From NCBI RefSeq assembly GCF_001183985.1, contig NZ_LFZW01000001.1:2119357-2183356 (forward strand): DNA of 64,000 nucleotides. The letters are read 5' to 3'. How positions within the stretch are numbered: the stretch's first letter is position 1; every line of letters starts with the position of its first letter. The position numbers were made by a program, and so were the translations under genes. Positions 7,613-15,666 of the stretch are shown piece after piece. The notes under the pieces were generated by a model. It was not told where the DNA came from and ran no database searches. It was given only the letters and a program-made list of their open reading frames with translations. This DNA is from Peribacillus loiseleuriae. GTDB taxonomy: Bacteria; Bacillota; Bacilli; Bacillales; DSM-1321.

Positions 7613-8296
7613 GTGCGGCCGAGCCTAGGTCGTATCATATAGCGGGTGGGATTCCCGTCGAGAAAGAATTAGCCATTCACTCGTAGCGAGTCTTGGAGGG
7701 CTAATGGTAACATTAGCCTTTAAGCGTAGACAGTTAGGTGGCGGGCCGAAAGCCAAATGGTTGAAGGGATTGAGCTCCATAATGTTAGTAAATCGGGAGG
7801 GCTGATGCCTTAAGCACAGCAGAAAGCTACATTTTATCCATCGTTAAAGGCAAGAAGGATAGAACCTCTCTGGAGTCAGAGACCTTGGCACGTCACAGAT
7901 TGATATGATACGGCAACTCGGGAGGCCCTACCGGTCTTTTCTTCTTATAGAAGAGTATGGTGTACAAACGATAATAAGCAAGGAAGCCAAATGCCGTTGT
8001 AGGGAGTCGGATAGCAGCGTAGTACCAATGAAGTTGGGTAATGCCGATGGAGGAAAGGCTGCTACCAAGTTATCACCCTTACTAGGGGCACATTTACTAC
8101 ACGCAGAGGTAGGGATAATAAATGGACACAAAACTATTAAGGATAGCAGAATTAGCAAAATCTGAGCGAAAGAGATTAGCTATATTTTGTGAATGGTGAC
8201 TAGGAGGAGCCGTGTGCGTAAATAGCGCAAGCACGGTTCTGTGAGGGGGGAGGAACACAATCTACCGCAAGGTAGAGAGGTTCCCTTCTACTCGAC
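7613..8296 (+). mobile_element. ORF-less group II intron, copy 1
   Basis: This 684-nt ribozyme runs from GTGCGGCCG to CTACTCGAC. Domain V is at about 8210-8246 (GAGCCGTGTGCG.. ..GCACGGTTC with the AGC triad) and domain VI follows. EBS2 GTTAG (7784-7788) and EBS1 AAGCAC (7812-7817) pair with exon motifs CTAAC and GTGCTT just upstream (7599-7612). In domain IV only the first codons of a reverse transcriptase remain (MDTKLLRIAELAKSE..), so it must depend on a protein supplied elsewhere. It interrupts the palindrome between GTGCTT and TAGTGAAAG; the same palindrome is uninterrupted at 32753. The 86-residue frame inside is ribozyme sequence, not a gene. Confidence 0.92.
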
Positions 8297-8480
8297 TAGT
8301 GAAAGAAGGGACTGCATAAAACACCCCTTTTTTATTCAGCTACCAGGCTTCTTCAGAAGCCTGAAATGTTGATTCATCAACCATGTATAAAATCATGTAT
8401 AAAGGATAAAAATGGACCATTCGGAACTTCCGAAAGTTGAATTTATGTTAACTAGATTTGTATAGAGAATTCATTGATAA
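8297..8480 (+). repeat. About 190-bp dispersed repeat with TTCGGAA palindrome, copy 1
   Basis: The sequence TAGTGAAAGAAG..TGCATAAAACACCCC..CAGCTACCAGGCTTCTTCAG.. continues through the perfect palindrome TTCGGAACTTCCGAA (about 8421-8435) to ATGTTAACTAGATTTGTATAGAG. The same block recurs at 32774-32985, and its first 50 bp follow IS110 copy A at 2234. It has no coding capacity and I do not recognise the family. Confidence 0.65.
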
Positions 8481-8686
8481 CTGGGATCATGTTCAACTAA
8501 CTGTAATTATTTAGGAATAACACTTAATAATAAAATCGGGTGCATTCCTTTAGGTAGGGGTAGCACCTTTTCTATTGAACTATAGCCACAGTTATTGAAA
8601 TAAACAAACTTTTTACAAACGATCAATTTTTATAATATAATTAATAGGTTTAAAAATCTAATTAGTAATTAATTAGGAGGATTAGC

Positions 8687-9154
8687 ATGTATTTTGATGA
8701 GTTTGAAGTGGGCCAACGTTTTCAATGTGATTCAAGATTAATCACTGCTGAAGAAATTCATAGATTTGCTACTCAATATGATCCGCACCCTATTCATGTT
8801 GATAAAGAGTTTGCTGAAAATCATTCGATATTTGATGGAATTATCAGTTCTGGATTCCTTACCGTAAGTGCTATGTGGGGCCAATGGATTCGATCTAAGG
8901 TGTTCGGTAATGAATTTCTTGTTGGCAAAAATTTTGATTATATAAAATTTACGAAACCAGTAAGAGAAAATGATGTATTATCAACCGAAGTTGAAGTAAT
9001 GGACCTAAGACTGACCTCTAGCGAAAGCCGCGGAGAAATCACGATTAAATTTACCGTTACAAATCAAAAAGATGAAGTTGTATTATTAGCCCAATTAAAA
9101 GCTTTGTTACGGACAAAAGCTTCGATATTAGTCGAAAAAACTGCTATGTCATGA
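8687..9154 (+). CDS. MaoC-like dehydratase domain protein
   Basis: This 155-residue hot-dog-fold protein resembles R-specific enoyl-CoA hydratases of the MaoC family, which hydrate trans-2-enoyl-CoA. It opens with YFDEFEVGQRFQCDSRLITAEEIHRFATQYDPHPIHVDKEFAE. Within this, the D-P-x-P-x-H arrangement (YDPHPIHVD) supplies the catalytic Asp and His of the hydratase-2 motif, followed by the conserved GIISSGFLTVSAMWG. The length matches single-domain members. Start ATG follows TTAGGAGGATTAGC. It stands alone with no fatty-acid genes adjacent, so the physiological substrate is open. Confidence 0.88.
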   Translation: MYFDEFEVGQRFQCDSRLITAEEIHRFATQYDPHPIHVDKEFAENHSIFDGIISSGFLTVSAMWGQWIRSKVFGNEFLVGKNFDYIKFTKPVRENDVLSTEVEVMDLRLTSSESRGEITIKFTVTNQKDEVVLLAQLKALLRTKASILVEKTAMS

Positions 9155-9318
9155 TTTCCTTTTCTCTTCTTTTTTATTTAAAGGTCTAATCAATAATCTT
9201 CTGCAATCCGGCGCTTTAATTGAACAAGCAGCTAAAAGGATCTTCCAACTGCTATTATCCCCTTATAGTGGACAGTAAAAAGAAAGGATTATACTGTCTT
9301 CAATGAAGGGGATTTTTC

Positions 9319-9648
9319 ATGGGGAAAATTAGAACAACCTATACAAAAGAGATTAAGCTAAAGGCGATTCATTTATACGAAAACGAAGATATGGGGATTA
9401 GATCAATTTCCAAAGAGTTAGGGATTGGATTTACAACTGTCCAAAGATGGATAGCTCACTATAAAAGAGAAGGAATTCAAGGGGTAGAGGAAAAGAGAGG
9501 AACATCTCGTAACCCACTTAAAGGTAGAGCTAACAAAGACGATGAAAGTGATACAGAAAAAATGACTCGATTAGAAGCAGAGAATGCCTTTTTAAAAAAG
9601 CTCTTAGCTGCGAAAAGGGGGATGATACAGGAAAAGAAAAATCGTTAA
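9319..9648 (+). CDS. IS3 family OrfA (helix-turn-helix)
   Basis: This 109-residue protein supplies the DNA-binding part of the IS3 transposase. It shows a helix-turn-helix (RSISKELGIGFTTVQRWIAHYK) and a leucine-zipper-like C-terminus (MTRLEAENAFLKKLLAAK). A slippery A AAA AAG sequence at 9594-9600 lies in frame TTA AAA AAG. A -1 shift there joins it to OrfB, the usual mode for IS3 elements. ATG is preceded by an AAGGGGA ribosome binding site. Confidence 0.9.
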   Translation: MGKIRTTYTKEIKLKAIHLYENEDMGIRSISKELGIGFTTVQRWIAHYKREGIQGVEEKRGTSRNPLKGRANKDDESDTEKMTRLEAENAFLKKLLAAKRGMIQEKKNR

Positions 9649-10511
9649 AATACAAAATAATTCATGAGCTTACGGATCATTTTACTATCATCACGTTATG
9701 TAAGATAGCCGGTGTTTCAAAAAGTGGTTATTACAAATGGCTAAAACGCCAAGATAACCCAACAGATAAGGAGCTGGATGATCAATCAATCGTAACTAAG
9801 ATTATTAAATGCCAACAAGATCCTGATATTAATTGGAGCTACGGTTACCCAAGAGTTCAAACTTGGCTTAAAAAGACGTATGGTTTGAAAGTTAATCATA
9901 AGAGAATTTATCGTTTAATGAAAGCGAATGGAATTCAAGCGAAGATACGGGAAAAGAAGTGGAAGCACTTTGGGCGAAAAGAAAAATATGTCGTTTCAGA
10001 GAACGATTTAAACAGAGAATTTTCAGCTACACGCCCGAACGAAAAATGGGTAACCGATATAACTTATCTACTGTTTAATGGAAAGAAACACTATTTATCG
10101 GCGATACTAGACCTTTACAACAATGAGATTATTTCATATAAAATAAGTGAAAGAAATGATCTTAAACTAGTAGCTGATACAGTAAAAGAAGCCATAAAAA
10201 AAAGAGAGGTGAAAGGACTCCTATTACATAGTGATCAAGGATTCCAGTACACCTCAATAAGATATAACAAGCTATTAAAAAGATGCAACATGAAGCAAAG
10301 CATGTCTAGAAAAGGAAATTGTTTAGATAACGCTTGTATGGAGAGTTTTTTTAGCCACTTTAAAGCTGAATGTTTTTACCGATACCAATTCGATAGTTCG
10401 AATGAGGTTAAGGAAGCAGTAAAGAATTATATGAAGTTTTATAATCATAAACGTTTTCAAAAAAAATTAAATAACCTTAGCCCTACTGAATATAGAGCTA
10501 AGGCTGCCTAA
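9600..10511 (+). CDS. IS3 family OrfB (DDE integrase), made by -1 frameshift
   Basis: The frame is open from the slippery site to the stop at 10509-10511. It carries an HTH_21 segment (ITLCKIAGVSKSGYYKWLKR) and the integrase core with DDE residues visible in WVTDITYL, LHSDQGFQYTS and the glutamate of CLDNACMESFFSHFKAE, ending with FYNHKRFQKKLNNLSPTEYRAKAA. All motifs are intact, so the element may be active. A TTG at 9885 is an internal codon, not the true start; translation is expected through the OrfA frame. Confidence 0.88.
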   Translation, partial: ALSCEKGDDTGKEKSLKYKIIHELTDHFTIITLCKIAGVSKSGYYKWLKRQDNPTDKELDDQSIVTKIIKCQQDPDINWSYGYPRVQTWLKKTYGLKVNHKRIYRLMKANGIQAKIREKKWKHFGRKEKYVVSENDLNREFSATRPNEKWVTDITYLLFNGKKHYLSAILDLYNNEIISYKISERNDLKLVADTVKEAIKKREVKGLLLHSDQGFQYTSIRYNKLLKRCNMKQSMSRKGNCLDNACMESFFSHFKAECFYRYQFDSSNEVKEAVKNYMKFYNHKRFQKKLNNLSPTEYRAKAA

Positions 10512-10643
10512 TAAGTGAACCTTTTATTAATTGTCTACTTGACGGGGATAAGACCAAACCGAAGATCCTTTTTCAGTACCTATAAGGGTGATTATATAAA
10601 CTCTTCTTGAAATAAAATATGTGTAGCTTTGTAAAAAAGATTG

Positions 10644-10788
10644 ATTATTTATAATAAAGTTTGATTAAAATCATCTCACCTCTATTGATTTCTTAGAGGT
10701 AAGATGATTTTTATTGGATATTTATGTTAATATCATTATAAAGATTGTGAAGAAATGTACTTAAACTAACGAAGCAGTTTAGTTTAAC
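10644..10788 (+). repeat. About 145-bp dispersed repeat ending in the palindrome, copy 2
   Basis: This is the second copy of the 5036-5184 repeat. The internal hairpin is AAAATCATCTCACCTCT / AGAGGTAAGATGATTTTT, where arm differences from copy 1 are mostly compensated. It ends in the palindrome TTAAACTAACGAAGCAGTTT (10761-10780) followed by AGTTTAA. Confidence 0.7.
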
Positions 10789-10920
10789 AAGAAAGTAGCC
10801 TGAAATTTATTAAAGGAATAGAGGTGCTATACGAAGTTCATACATTTACTTGGATTTCATAAAGAATTTTTTTATGCTATAAATATTTTTTACAAGTACT
10901 TTAAAAGGAGAGTGTAACTT

Positions 10921-11277
10921 GTGCGCGAAACCTGTGTTCCAACCAGCGTGAAACAACAAGATACTGGCTTTGGATATACGTTGTCTTTAATAGGAGGCAA
11001 ATATAAAATGATTATATTATATTGGCTGATTGAGAATAAAGTTATGCGGTTTAATGAACTACAACGATCTATAGGTAATATTTCCTTTAAAACGCTAAGT
11101 ACCATGTTAAAAGAGCTAGAAAATGATGGCCTTATCATACGAGAAGAATTCCCTCAAATACCTCCGAAGGTGGAATATTCTTTATCCGAGCGAGGTCGAT
11201 CTCTTATCCCAGTATTAAATACTATGTGCGTGTGGGGAGAGGAAAACAGTATGCCAACCAATAGCGTTGATTTGTGA
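10921..11277 (+). CDS. HxlR family transcriptional regulator
   Basis: This 118-residue winged-helix protein has the HxlR signature: an N-terminal cysteine (MRETCVPTSV), TLSLIGGKYKMIILYWLIENKVMRFNELQRSI, the recognition helix ISFKTLSTMLKELENDGLI, and the wing EEFPQIPPKVEYSLSERGRSLIPVL. HxlR proteins often sense aldehydes or oxidants through the N-terminal cysteine. The start is GTG with an AAAGGAGAG ribosome binding site. It converges on an NAD(P)H oxidoreductase across a shared terminator. HxlR regulators commonly neighbour flavin-dependent reductases, so that gene is a plausible target. Confidence 0.9.
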   Translation: MRETCVPTSVKQQDTGFGYTLSLIGGKYKMIILYWLIENKVMRFNELQRSIGNISFKTLSTMLKELENDGLIIREEFPQIPPKVEYSLSERGRSLIPVLNTMCVWGEENSMPTNSVDL

Positions 11278-11302
11278 AAGTCATAACAATCTAGTTTAAA
11301 TC

Positions 11303-11340
11303 AAAAAGAAGCATCTCATGAACAAGAAATGCTTCTTTTT
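11303..11340 (+). terminator. Bidirectional terminator between hxlR-type gene and oxidoreductase
   Basis: AAAAAGAAGCAT.. / ..ATGCTTCTTTTT arms provide T-runs on both strands between two convergent genes. Confidence 0.8.
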
Positions 11341-11361
11341 GACACTTCATGAAGACGATTT

Positions 11362-11889
11362 TTACAAATTGTCAATAAAGTTCAAATAAACTTGCGAACT
11401 TTTTTCCAATTCACTCGAATACTTCTCATTTTCCGTACCATAAAACGCATAGAACGAACGATAATCTGCTTCGCAATAAAGGAAGGATATTTCAAATGGA
11501 ACCAATATTTGTTCAAGTGTATAGTGATATCTGCCTGCTTCGCTATAATCTTCTTTTTTGATTCCAGCAGAAACAGAAAGTGCAATTTTGCGTTTTTTTA
11601 ATTTATCGCCTCTTGACCCATAAGCCCAATTGTAAGTGAAAACATCGTCAAGCCATTTTTTTAAAAGAGGCGGACAATTAAACCAATATATAGGGAACTG
11701 TAAAACAAGATTACTATGCGATTCTATTAGTTTTTGTTCTTTTTCTACGTCTATGTTTCCATCAGGATAAACCTTATACAATTCGTGAATAGTATACTTT
11801 TCTGGATTCTTTTTCAATTCCTCTACCCATAGTTTGTTAATGACAGATGTTTCTATGCTTGGGTGTGCTACTATAACAAGAGTTTTCAA
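11362..11889 (-). CDS. NAD(P)H-dependent oxidoreductase, flavodoxin-like fold
   Basis: This 175-residue protein belongs to the flavodoxin-like NAD(P)H quinone oxidoreductase family (YdeQ/MdaB type), which reduces quinones or electrophiles using FMN or FAD. Motifs are TLVIVAHPSIETSVINK (phosphate-binding loop), LVLQFPIYWFNCPPLLKKWLDDVF and the GSRGDKLKKRKIALSVSAG segment. I chose TTG at 11889-11887 as start because GGAGG lies eight bases before it; the upstream ATG would place that ribosome binding site inside the coding sequence. The convergent HxlR-type regulator is its likely controller. Confidence 0.85.
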   Translation of the reverse strand: MKTLVIVAHPSIETSVINKLWVEELKKNPEKYTIHELYKVYPDGNIDVEKEQKLIESHSNLVLQFPIYWFNCPPLLKKWLDDVFTYNWAYGSRGDKLKKRKIALSVSAGIKKEDYSEAGRYHYTLEQILVPFEISFLYCEADYRSFYAFYGTENEKYSSELEKSSQVYLNFIDNL

Positions 11890-11952
11890 TGATTTAACCT
11901 CCATGTGCTTTATTCTTTTTTTGAGTATAAAGATAACAAAGGACATATACAA

Positions 11953-12218
11953 GTACGTACCTTTAATACAGGTACTATCATAAAGGTTAGTATTACAAAT
12001 AAGAAGTTCGATTATTTGAATTACAAAGTAAAATGAGCAATTTATATAATTTATTTAGTGTGGTTTCAATTCCTCGACAATAGAAAAATGGAAAGCGATT
12101 TGAGCAAGAAAAAGCAAATGCTTATCTTGGCAAGTGTTCATGGAACTTGGGAAACCGCAGATAAGTTAAGACTGAGAGACTTTGCATTCTAAGTGCCAAT
12201 ATTGTTTATTTTTTACTA
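11953..12218. other. Short intergenic stretch without a supported gene
   Basis: AT-rich sequence. A 34-codon frame near 12089 (begins MESDLSKKKQMLI) has no ribosome binding site and no recognisable features; I do not call it. The first bases hold the oxidoreductase promoter region, where GTACGTACC..GGTAC repeats could be an HxlR operator. Confidence 0.3.
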
Positions 12219-12902
12219 GTCGAGTAGAAGGGAACCTCTCTACCTTGCGGTAGATTGTGTTCCTCCCCCCTCACAGAACCGTGCTTGCGCTATTTACGCA
12301 CACGGCTCCTCCTAGTCACCATTCACAAAATATAGCTAATCTCTTTCGCTCAGATTTTGCTAATTCTGCTATCCTTAATAGTTTTGTGTCCATTTATTAT
12401 CCCTACCTCTGCGTGTAGTAAATGTGTCCCTAGTAAGGGTGATAACTTGGTAGCAGCCTTTCCTCCATCGGCATTACCCAACTTCATTGGTACTACGCTG
12501 CTATCCGACTCCCTACAATGGCATTTGGCTTCCTTGCTTATTATCGCTTGTACACCATACTCTTCTATAAGAAGAAAAGACCGGTAGGGTCTCCCGAGTT
12601 GCCGTATCATATCAATGTGTGACGTGCCAAGGTCTCTGACTCCAGAGAGGTTCTATCCTTCTTGCCTTTAACGATGGATAAAATGTAGCTTTCTGCTGTG
12701 CTTAAGGCATCAGCCCTCTCGATTTACTAACATTATGGAGCTCAATCCCTTCAACCATTTGGCTTTCGGCCCGCCACCTAACTGTCTACGCTTAAAGGCT
12801 AATGTTACCATTAGCCCTCCAAGACTCGCTACGAGTGAATGGCTAGTTCTTTCTCGACGGGAATCCCACCCGCTATATGATACGACCTAGGCTCGGCCGC
12901 AC
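12219..12902 (-). mobile_element. ORF-less group II intron, copy 2 (minus strand)
   Basis: This 684-nt intron is in reverse orientation and nearly identical to copies 1 and 3-5. On its own strand the upstream exon reads ACTAACGGTGTGCTT, giving perfect GTGCTT (IBS1) and CTAAC (IBS2) matches to EBS1/EBS2; the downstream exon begins TAGTAAAA. Its inverted orientation next to copy 1 (4 kb away) makes the intervening segment a potential inversion substrate. Domains V and VI are intact. Confidence 0.92.
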
Positions 12903-13139
12903 AAGCACACCGTTAGTACAATAAGGGGTCCCATCAGATTTATGCGGATTTACAACGTTAAGAACAAAAAAGCACCCAAATACGATTTTGGTGACTATAA
13001 GAGAAAAGCTTTCCAAACGACGCTTTGGGAGCTTTCACCCTGTAGATTTCGAAAAAAATAGAACATTCATTGTTTTTATAATATAATTTTCAGATAAAAC
13101 TATATTAATTTTTAATTTTACATAAGGGGGAATAAGTAG

Positions 13140-13658
13140 ATGGAAATGAAATATCCAATTGGCACTTTTCAATTTGATGATGAAATTACTAGTAGTGTTA
13201 TAAGTGTTTGGATTGATGAGATTGAGGATTTACCAAGATTATTACGAGATGCTGTGAAAAATTTAGATAATGAACAGCTTAATACAGCTTATCGTTCTGG
13301 AGGGTGGACTGTTCGGCAAGTAATACATCACCTTGCAGATAGTCATATGAATGCCTATGTTCGTTTTAAATTGGCTCTTACGGAAGAAAACCCTGTAATC
13401 AAGCCCTATGACGAAACGAAATGGGCGGAACTATTTGATTACAAATTGCCAATTGATACTTCACTTTTACTTCTCGAAACATTGCACAAACGCTGGACCT
13501 ACCTTTTACGTAGTCTAACTCCTACTGATATGGAAAAGATATTTATTCATCCAGATTCAGGTGAAGTTTCAGTAGGTAAAAATATAGGAATCTATGCTTG
13601 GCACGGTAAGCATCATCTTGCTCATATTACTTCTTTGTGTAATCGTCAGGGTTGGTAA
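13140..13658 (+). CDS. yfiT: YfiT-type DinB-superfamily metal-dependent hydrolase/thiol transferase
   Basis: This 172-residue protein belongs to the DinB/YfiT superfamily of four-helix-bundle metalloproteins; B. subtilis relatives are annotated as metal-dependent hydrolases or bacillithiol transferases. Diagnostic parts are [51 protein letters not shown], and the C-terminal [13 protein letters not shown]. The metal ligands are the histidine of VIHHLADSH and two in [12 protein letters not shown] follows AAGGGGG. It is an isolated gene with a strong terminator. Confidence 0.85.
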   Translation: MEMKYPIGTFQFDDEITSSVISVWIDEIEDLPRLLRDAVKNLDNEQLNTAYRSGGWTVRQVIHHLADSHMNAYVRFKLALTEENPVIKPYDETKWAELFDYKLPIDTSLLLLETLHKRWTYLLRSLTPTDMEKIFIHPDSGEVSVGKNIGIYAWHGKHHLAHITSLCNRQGW

Positions 13659-13748
13659 AGGACTTTGTGACTTTAGTGTAGCAATGATTTATAAAGCATA
13701 CAAAAGTAAACTTAATAACGTTCCCAAATGAAAGTTTGGAGACACAAT

Positions 13749-13793
13749 AAAACACTTGAAACGTTGCCATATCAATGTTTTAAGTGTTTTTCT
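13749..13793 (+). terminator. Terminator of the yfiT-type gene
   Basis: AAAACACTTGAAAC / GTTTTAAGTGTTTT arms followed by TT. Confidence 0.8.
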
Positions 13794-13990
13794 GTATTTC
13801 ATTCATATACACCTTTTTATGCATTACCGTTTGAACTTAGATACAACAAGGCTTTCAACTCTGTTCAAAAGAAACTGCACTGGCTCACATTTTGAATAAA
13901 ATCTTGCATACGCATCCTATTCGTTAACGTTGTAAATCAACCTTTTCCTTTAACATAGCCTTTATAAAAAACAGTTCTTAAAAATAATAG

Positions 13991-14036
13991 AAAGCAATCG
14001 TTTTGATCAATATTTATTTAAAACGATTGCTTTTTA
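13991..14036 (+). terminator. Orphan terminator-like hairpin
   Basis: Perfect 14-bp arms AAAGCAATCGTTTT / AAAACGATTGCTTT with a T-tail, but no gene directly before it. It is probably left from a deleted gene. Confidence 0.65.
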
Positions 14037-14200
14037 TATGCAGCAAAATCAAGGATTTAGAGTTTTAATAATCAAACTTTATTCTAAACCGACAGTTAGA
14101 AGTCTATAATGTTGCATTAATTGTAAAGAAAACTTTTTGTGGATACTTCGGTTATAATAAATTATTAAATTTATGCAATTATACAAAAAGGAGTGGGAGA

Positions 14201-14754
14201 ATGTTTCCTATATTAGAAACAGAAAGACTAATCTTGAGAGAATTAATAGAAGATGATGCACAAGGGGTATTGAATTGTTTTTCAAATGAGGACGTATTAC
14301 GTTACTATGGGCAAAATCCATTAACAAATATAGAACAGGTTAAAAATATAATTAGGAATTTTTTTAATAACTACAAGGAAAAACGTGGAATTAAATGGGG
14401 GATTGAAATAAAAGAAAAAAAGGGATTATTGGAACTATTGGATTTCATGATTGGTCTTCTGAACATAAGAGAGCTGAAATAGCATATGCACTTTTACCTG
14501 AGCAATGGGGAAATGGGTATGCCACTGAAGCTGTTTTAAAAGTTATATCATACGGATTTAATGAGCTTGATTTAACTCGTATTGGGGCAGTTGTTTTTAC
14601 AGAAAATAAGGCATCTAAGGTGTTATTAACAAAATTAGGGTTTGAAAAAGAAGGCGTTCTTAGAAATTATATGTATCAAAATAATGTTCCATATGATACG
14701 AACGTTTACTCCTTGCTTCCAAGCGATTCTCGAAGTAAAAGTATTTCGGAATAA
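14201..14754 (+). pseudogene. RimJ/RimL-like GNAT acetyltransferase, one-base frameshift
   Basis: The first 72 codons read ILETERLILRELIEDDAQGVLNCF.., the start of an alanine-type GNAT N-acetyltransferase. From about 14418 the homologous frame changes: GIIGTIGFHDWSSEHKRAEIAYALLPEQWGNGYATEAV (the acetyl-CoA binding loop), then LGFEKEGVLRNYM, ending at 14754. The shift lies in a run of seven A residues (14411-14417); one extra A restores a continuous 184-codon gene. The remainder is undamaged, so this is a very recent lesion, a slippage-switched gene, or a sequencing error. Confidence 0.85.
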
Positions 14755-15295
14755 TCATTTAGTTAATAAACAACCAAAAGCTTTATCGAATCTCCTTCTT
14801 TGGGAATCATTTGCTAATATGTATCTTGCATAGGGCGTGATTGTGCAAGAACATAGGTAGAAAATGATTAAACTTTTTTATAAAAACCAAACTTAAATCT
14901 GCTGGATAAGAATCCATTTTGATCAATCTTTTTTCAAAATGGATTCTATTTGTTTGTCATCAAATAAGGATTAGTTACGTCCTTTTAAACAAACTTTATT
15001 CAAAAGCTACATTGATCCCATTTTTTTATAAACCAACTCCAATTTCGTCAATAATATCTTCACGATATATAAAAGTTGATATATTTAAATTATGATATAT
15101 AATTGCGATTAAGGGACAAACGACAGATTACGACAAAATAAAAAATGAAAAATAAGTAAAAATCCGAATGCTTATTGACAATTAACACCTTTTTATTCGT
15201 TAACTACCTTTTGTTCCTCGTAAATATTTAGTAAGTAGGTATTACTTAAGCTTTATGTTTAAAGAACATCAAACGATTATCAAGGAGGCTTTACT
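14755..15295. other. AT-rich intergenic stretch with one hairpin
   Basis: No gene is supported. A hairpin AGAATCCATTTTGA / TCAAAATGGATTCT lies at 14909-14947 and resembles the one at 3035-3075. A TTGACA at about 15177 lacks a matched -10 at normal spacing. Confidence 0.4.
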
Positions 15296-15349
15296 ATGAA
15301 ATTATTACCACGTGAGACAGACAAGCTCATGATTGTGGTGGCTATTTAA
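15296..15349 (+). pseudogene. ureA: Fossil of the urease gamma subunit gene (first 16 codons)
   Basis: Directly after a textbook AAGGAGG ribosome binding site the frame reads MKLLPRETDKLMIVVA, the N-terminus of urease gamma (UreA, consensus MKLxPREx-KLxIVxAA). It stops two codons later. The rest of the urease operon has been removed by a deletion joining it to a transporter remnant. The 16 residues match the family start well, but the piece is short. Confidence 0.6.
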
Positions 15350-15351
15350 TT

Positions 15352-15615
15352 TTTAGTATCTTTGTGACAATTGCGGCCTTGGAAACAAATAAAGTTTTGT
15401 TCTTCATTTTGCTTTTACTTGATATCGAATTTCTTGGATTAGTTTTAAGTTCTTTTAATATTCTGTATGATGCCACTTATGAGATGGCTTCCGTATCAGA
15501 ATTGTTCTGTGCTTTGTTATCTTTCTATGGTTCTGGGGCGATCTTGATAAACACATGCTTCGGGGAAACTGTGCTACCTCTAGGAAAACCATTTGGAATT
15601 TTTGTTAAACATTGA
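15352..15615 (+). pseudogene. C-terminal remnant of a GPR1/FUN34/YaaH (acetate/ammonia) transporter
   Basis: The frame FSIFVTIAALETNKVLFFILLLLDIEFLGL.. ..ALLSFYGSGAILINTCFGETVLPLGKPF matches the last two or three membrane helices of YaaH-family transporters, which end in a conserved LN-x-x-x-G-x-x-x-LPLG segment. The N-terminal half is missing and replaced by the ureA start, so the fusion cannot work. Some Bacilli carry such a transporter beside urease genes, which would fit one deletion within a single ancestral cluster; that link is inference. Confidence 0.6.
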
Positions 15616-15666
15616 CTAGAGGAGATTGCAAAATACTATAATTCAATAAAAAAGGGGAATACTATC

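Larger units (their letters stand above)
9254..10552 (+). mobile_element. Intact IS3-family (IS150-like) insertion sequence
   Basis: The 1.3-kb element has imperfect terminal inverted repeats, TTATCCCCTTATAGTGGACAG on the left and the complement of TTGTCTACTTGACGGGGATAA on the right, and two overlapping reading frames. Flanking sequence left (AAAAGGATCTTCCAACTG) and right (GAAGATCCTTTT) are complementary, so it appears to have landed in the loop of a terminator. Partial left ends of the same element lie at 34413-34516 and, more decayed, at 6749. Confidence 0.88.

Noticed and set aside
7905..8165. 86-residue reading frame repeated five times in the window, with a 76-residue frame on the other strand
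   Set aside because: Both lie wholly inside the 684-nt group II intron ribozyme, are conserved because the RNA is conserved, and have no ribosome binding site. They are not genes.
7613..8296. Class IIC assignment for the 684-nt introns based on insertion in hairpins
   Set aside because: Both EBS1 and EBS2 pairings are present at distances typical of IIA/IIB-like introns, whereas class IIC introns lack EBS2. I leave the class open.
12089..12193. 34-codon frame between oxidoreductase and intron copy 2
   Set aside because: No ribosome binding site, no terminator and no recognisable sequence pattern.
14642..14833. Separate 63-codon gene downstream of the acetyltransferase start
   Set aside because: It overlaps the frameshifted acetyltransferase in another frame and shows no features of its own.
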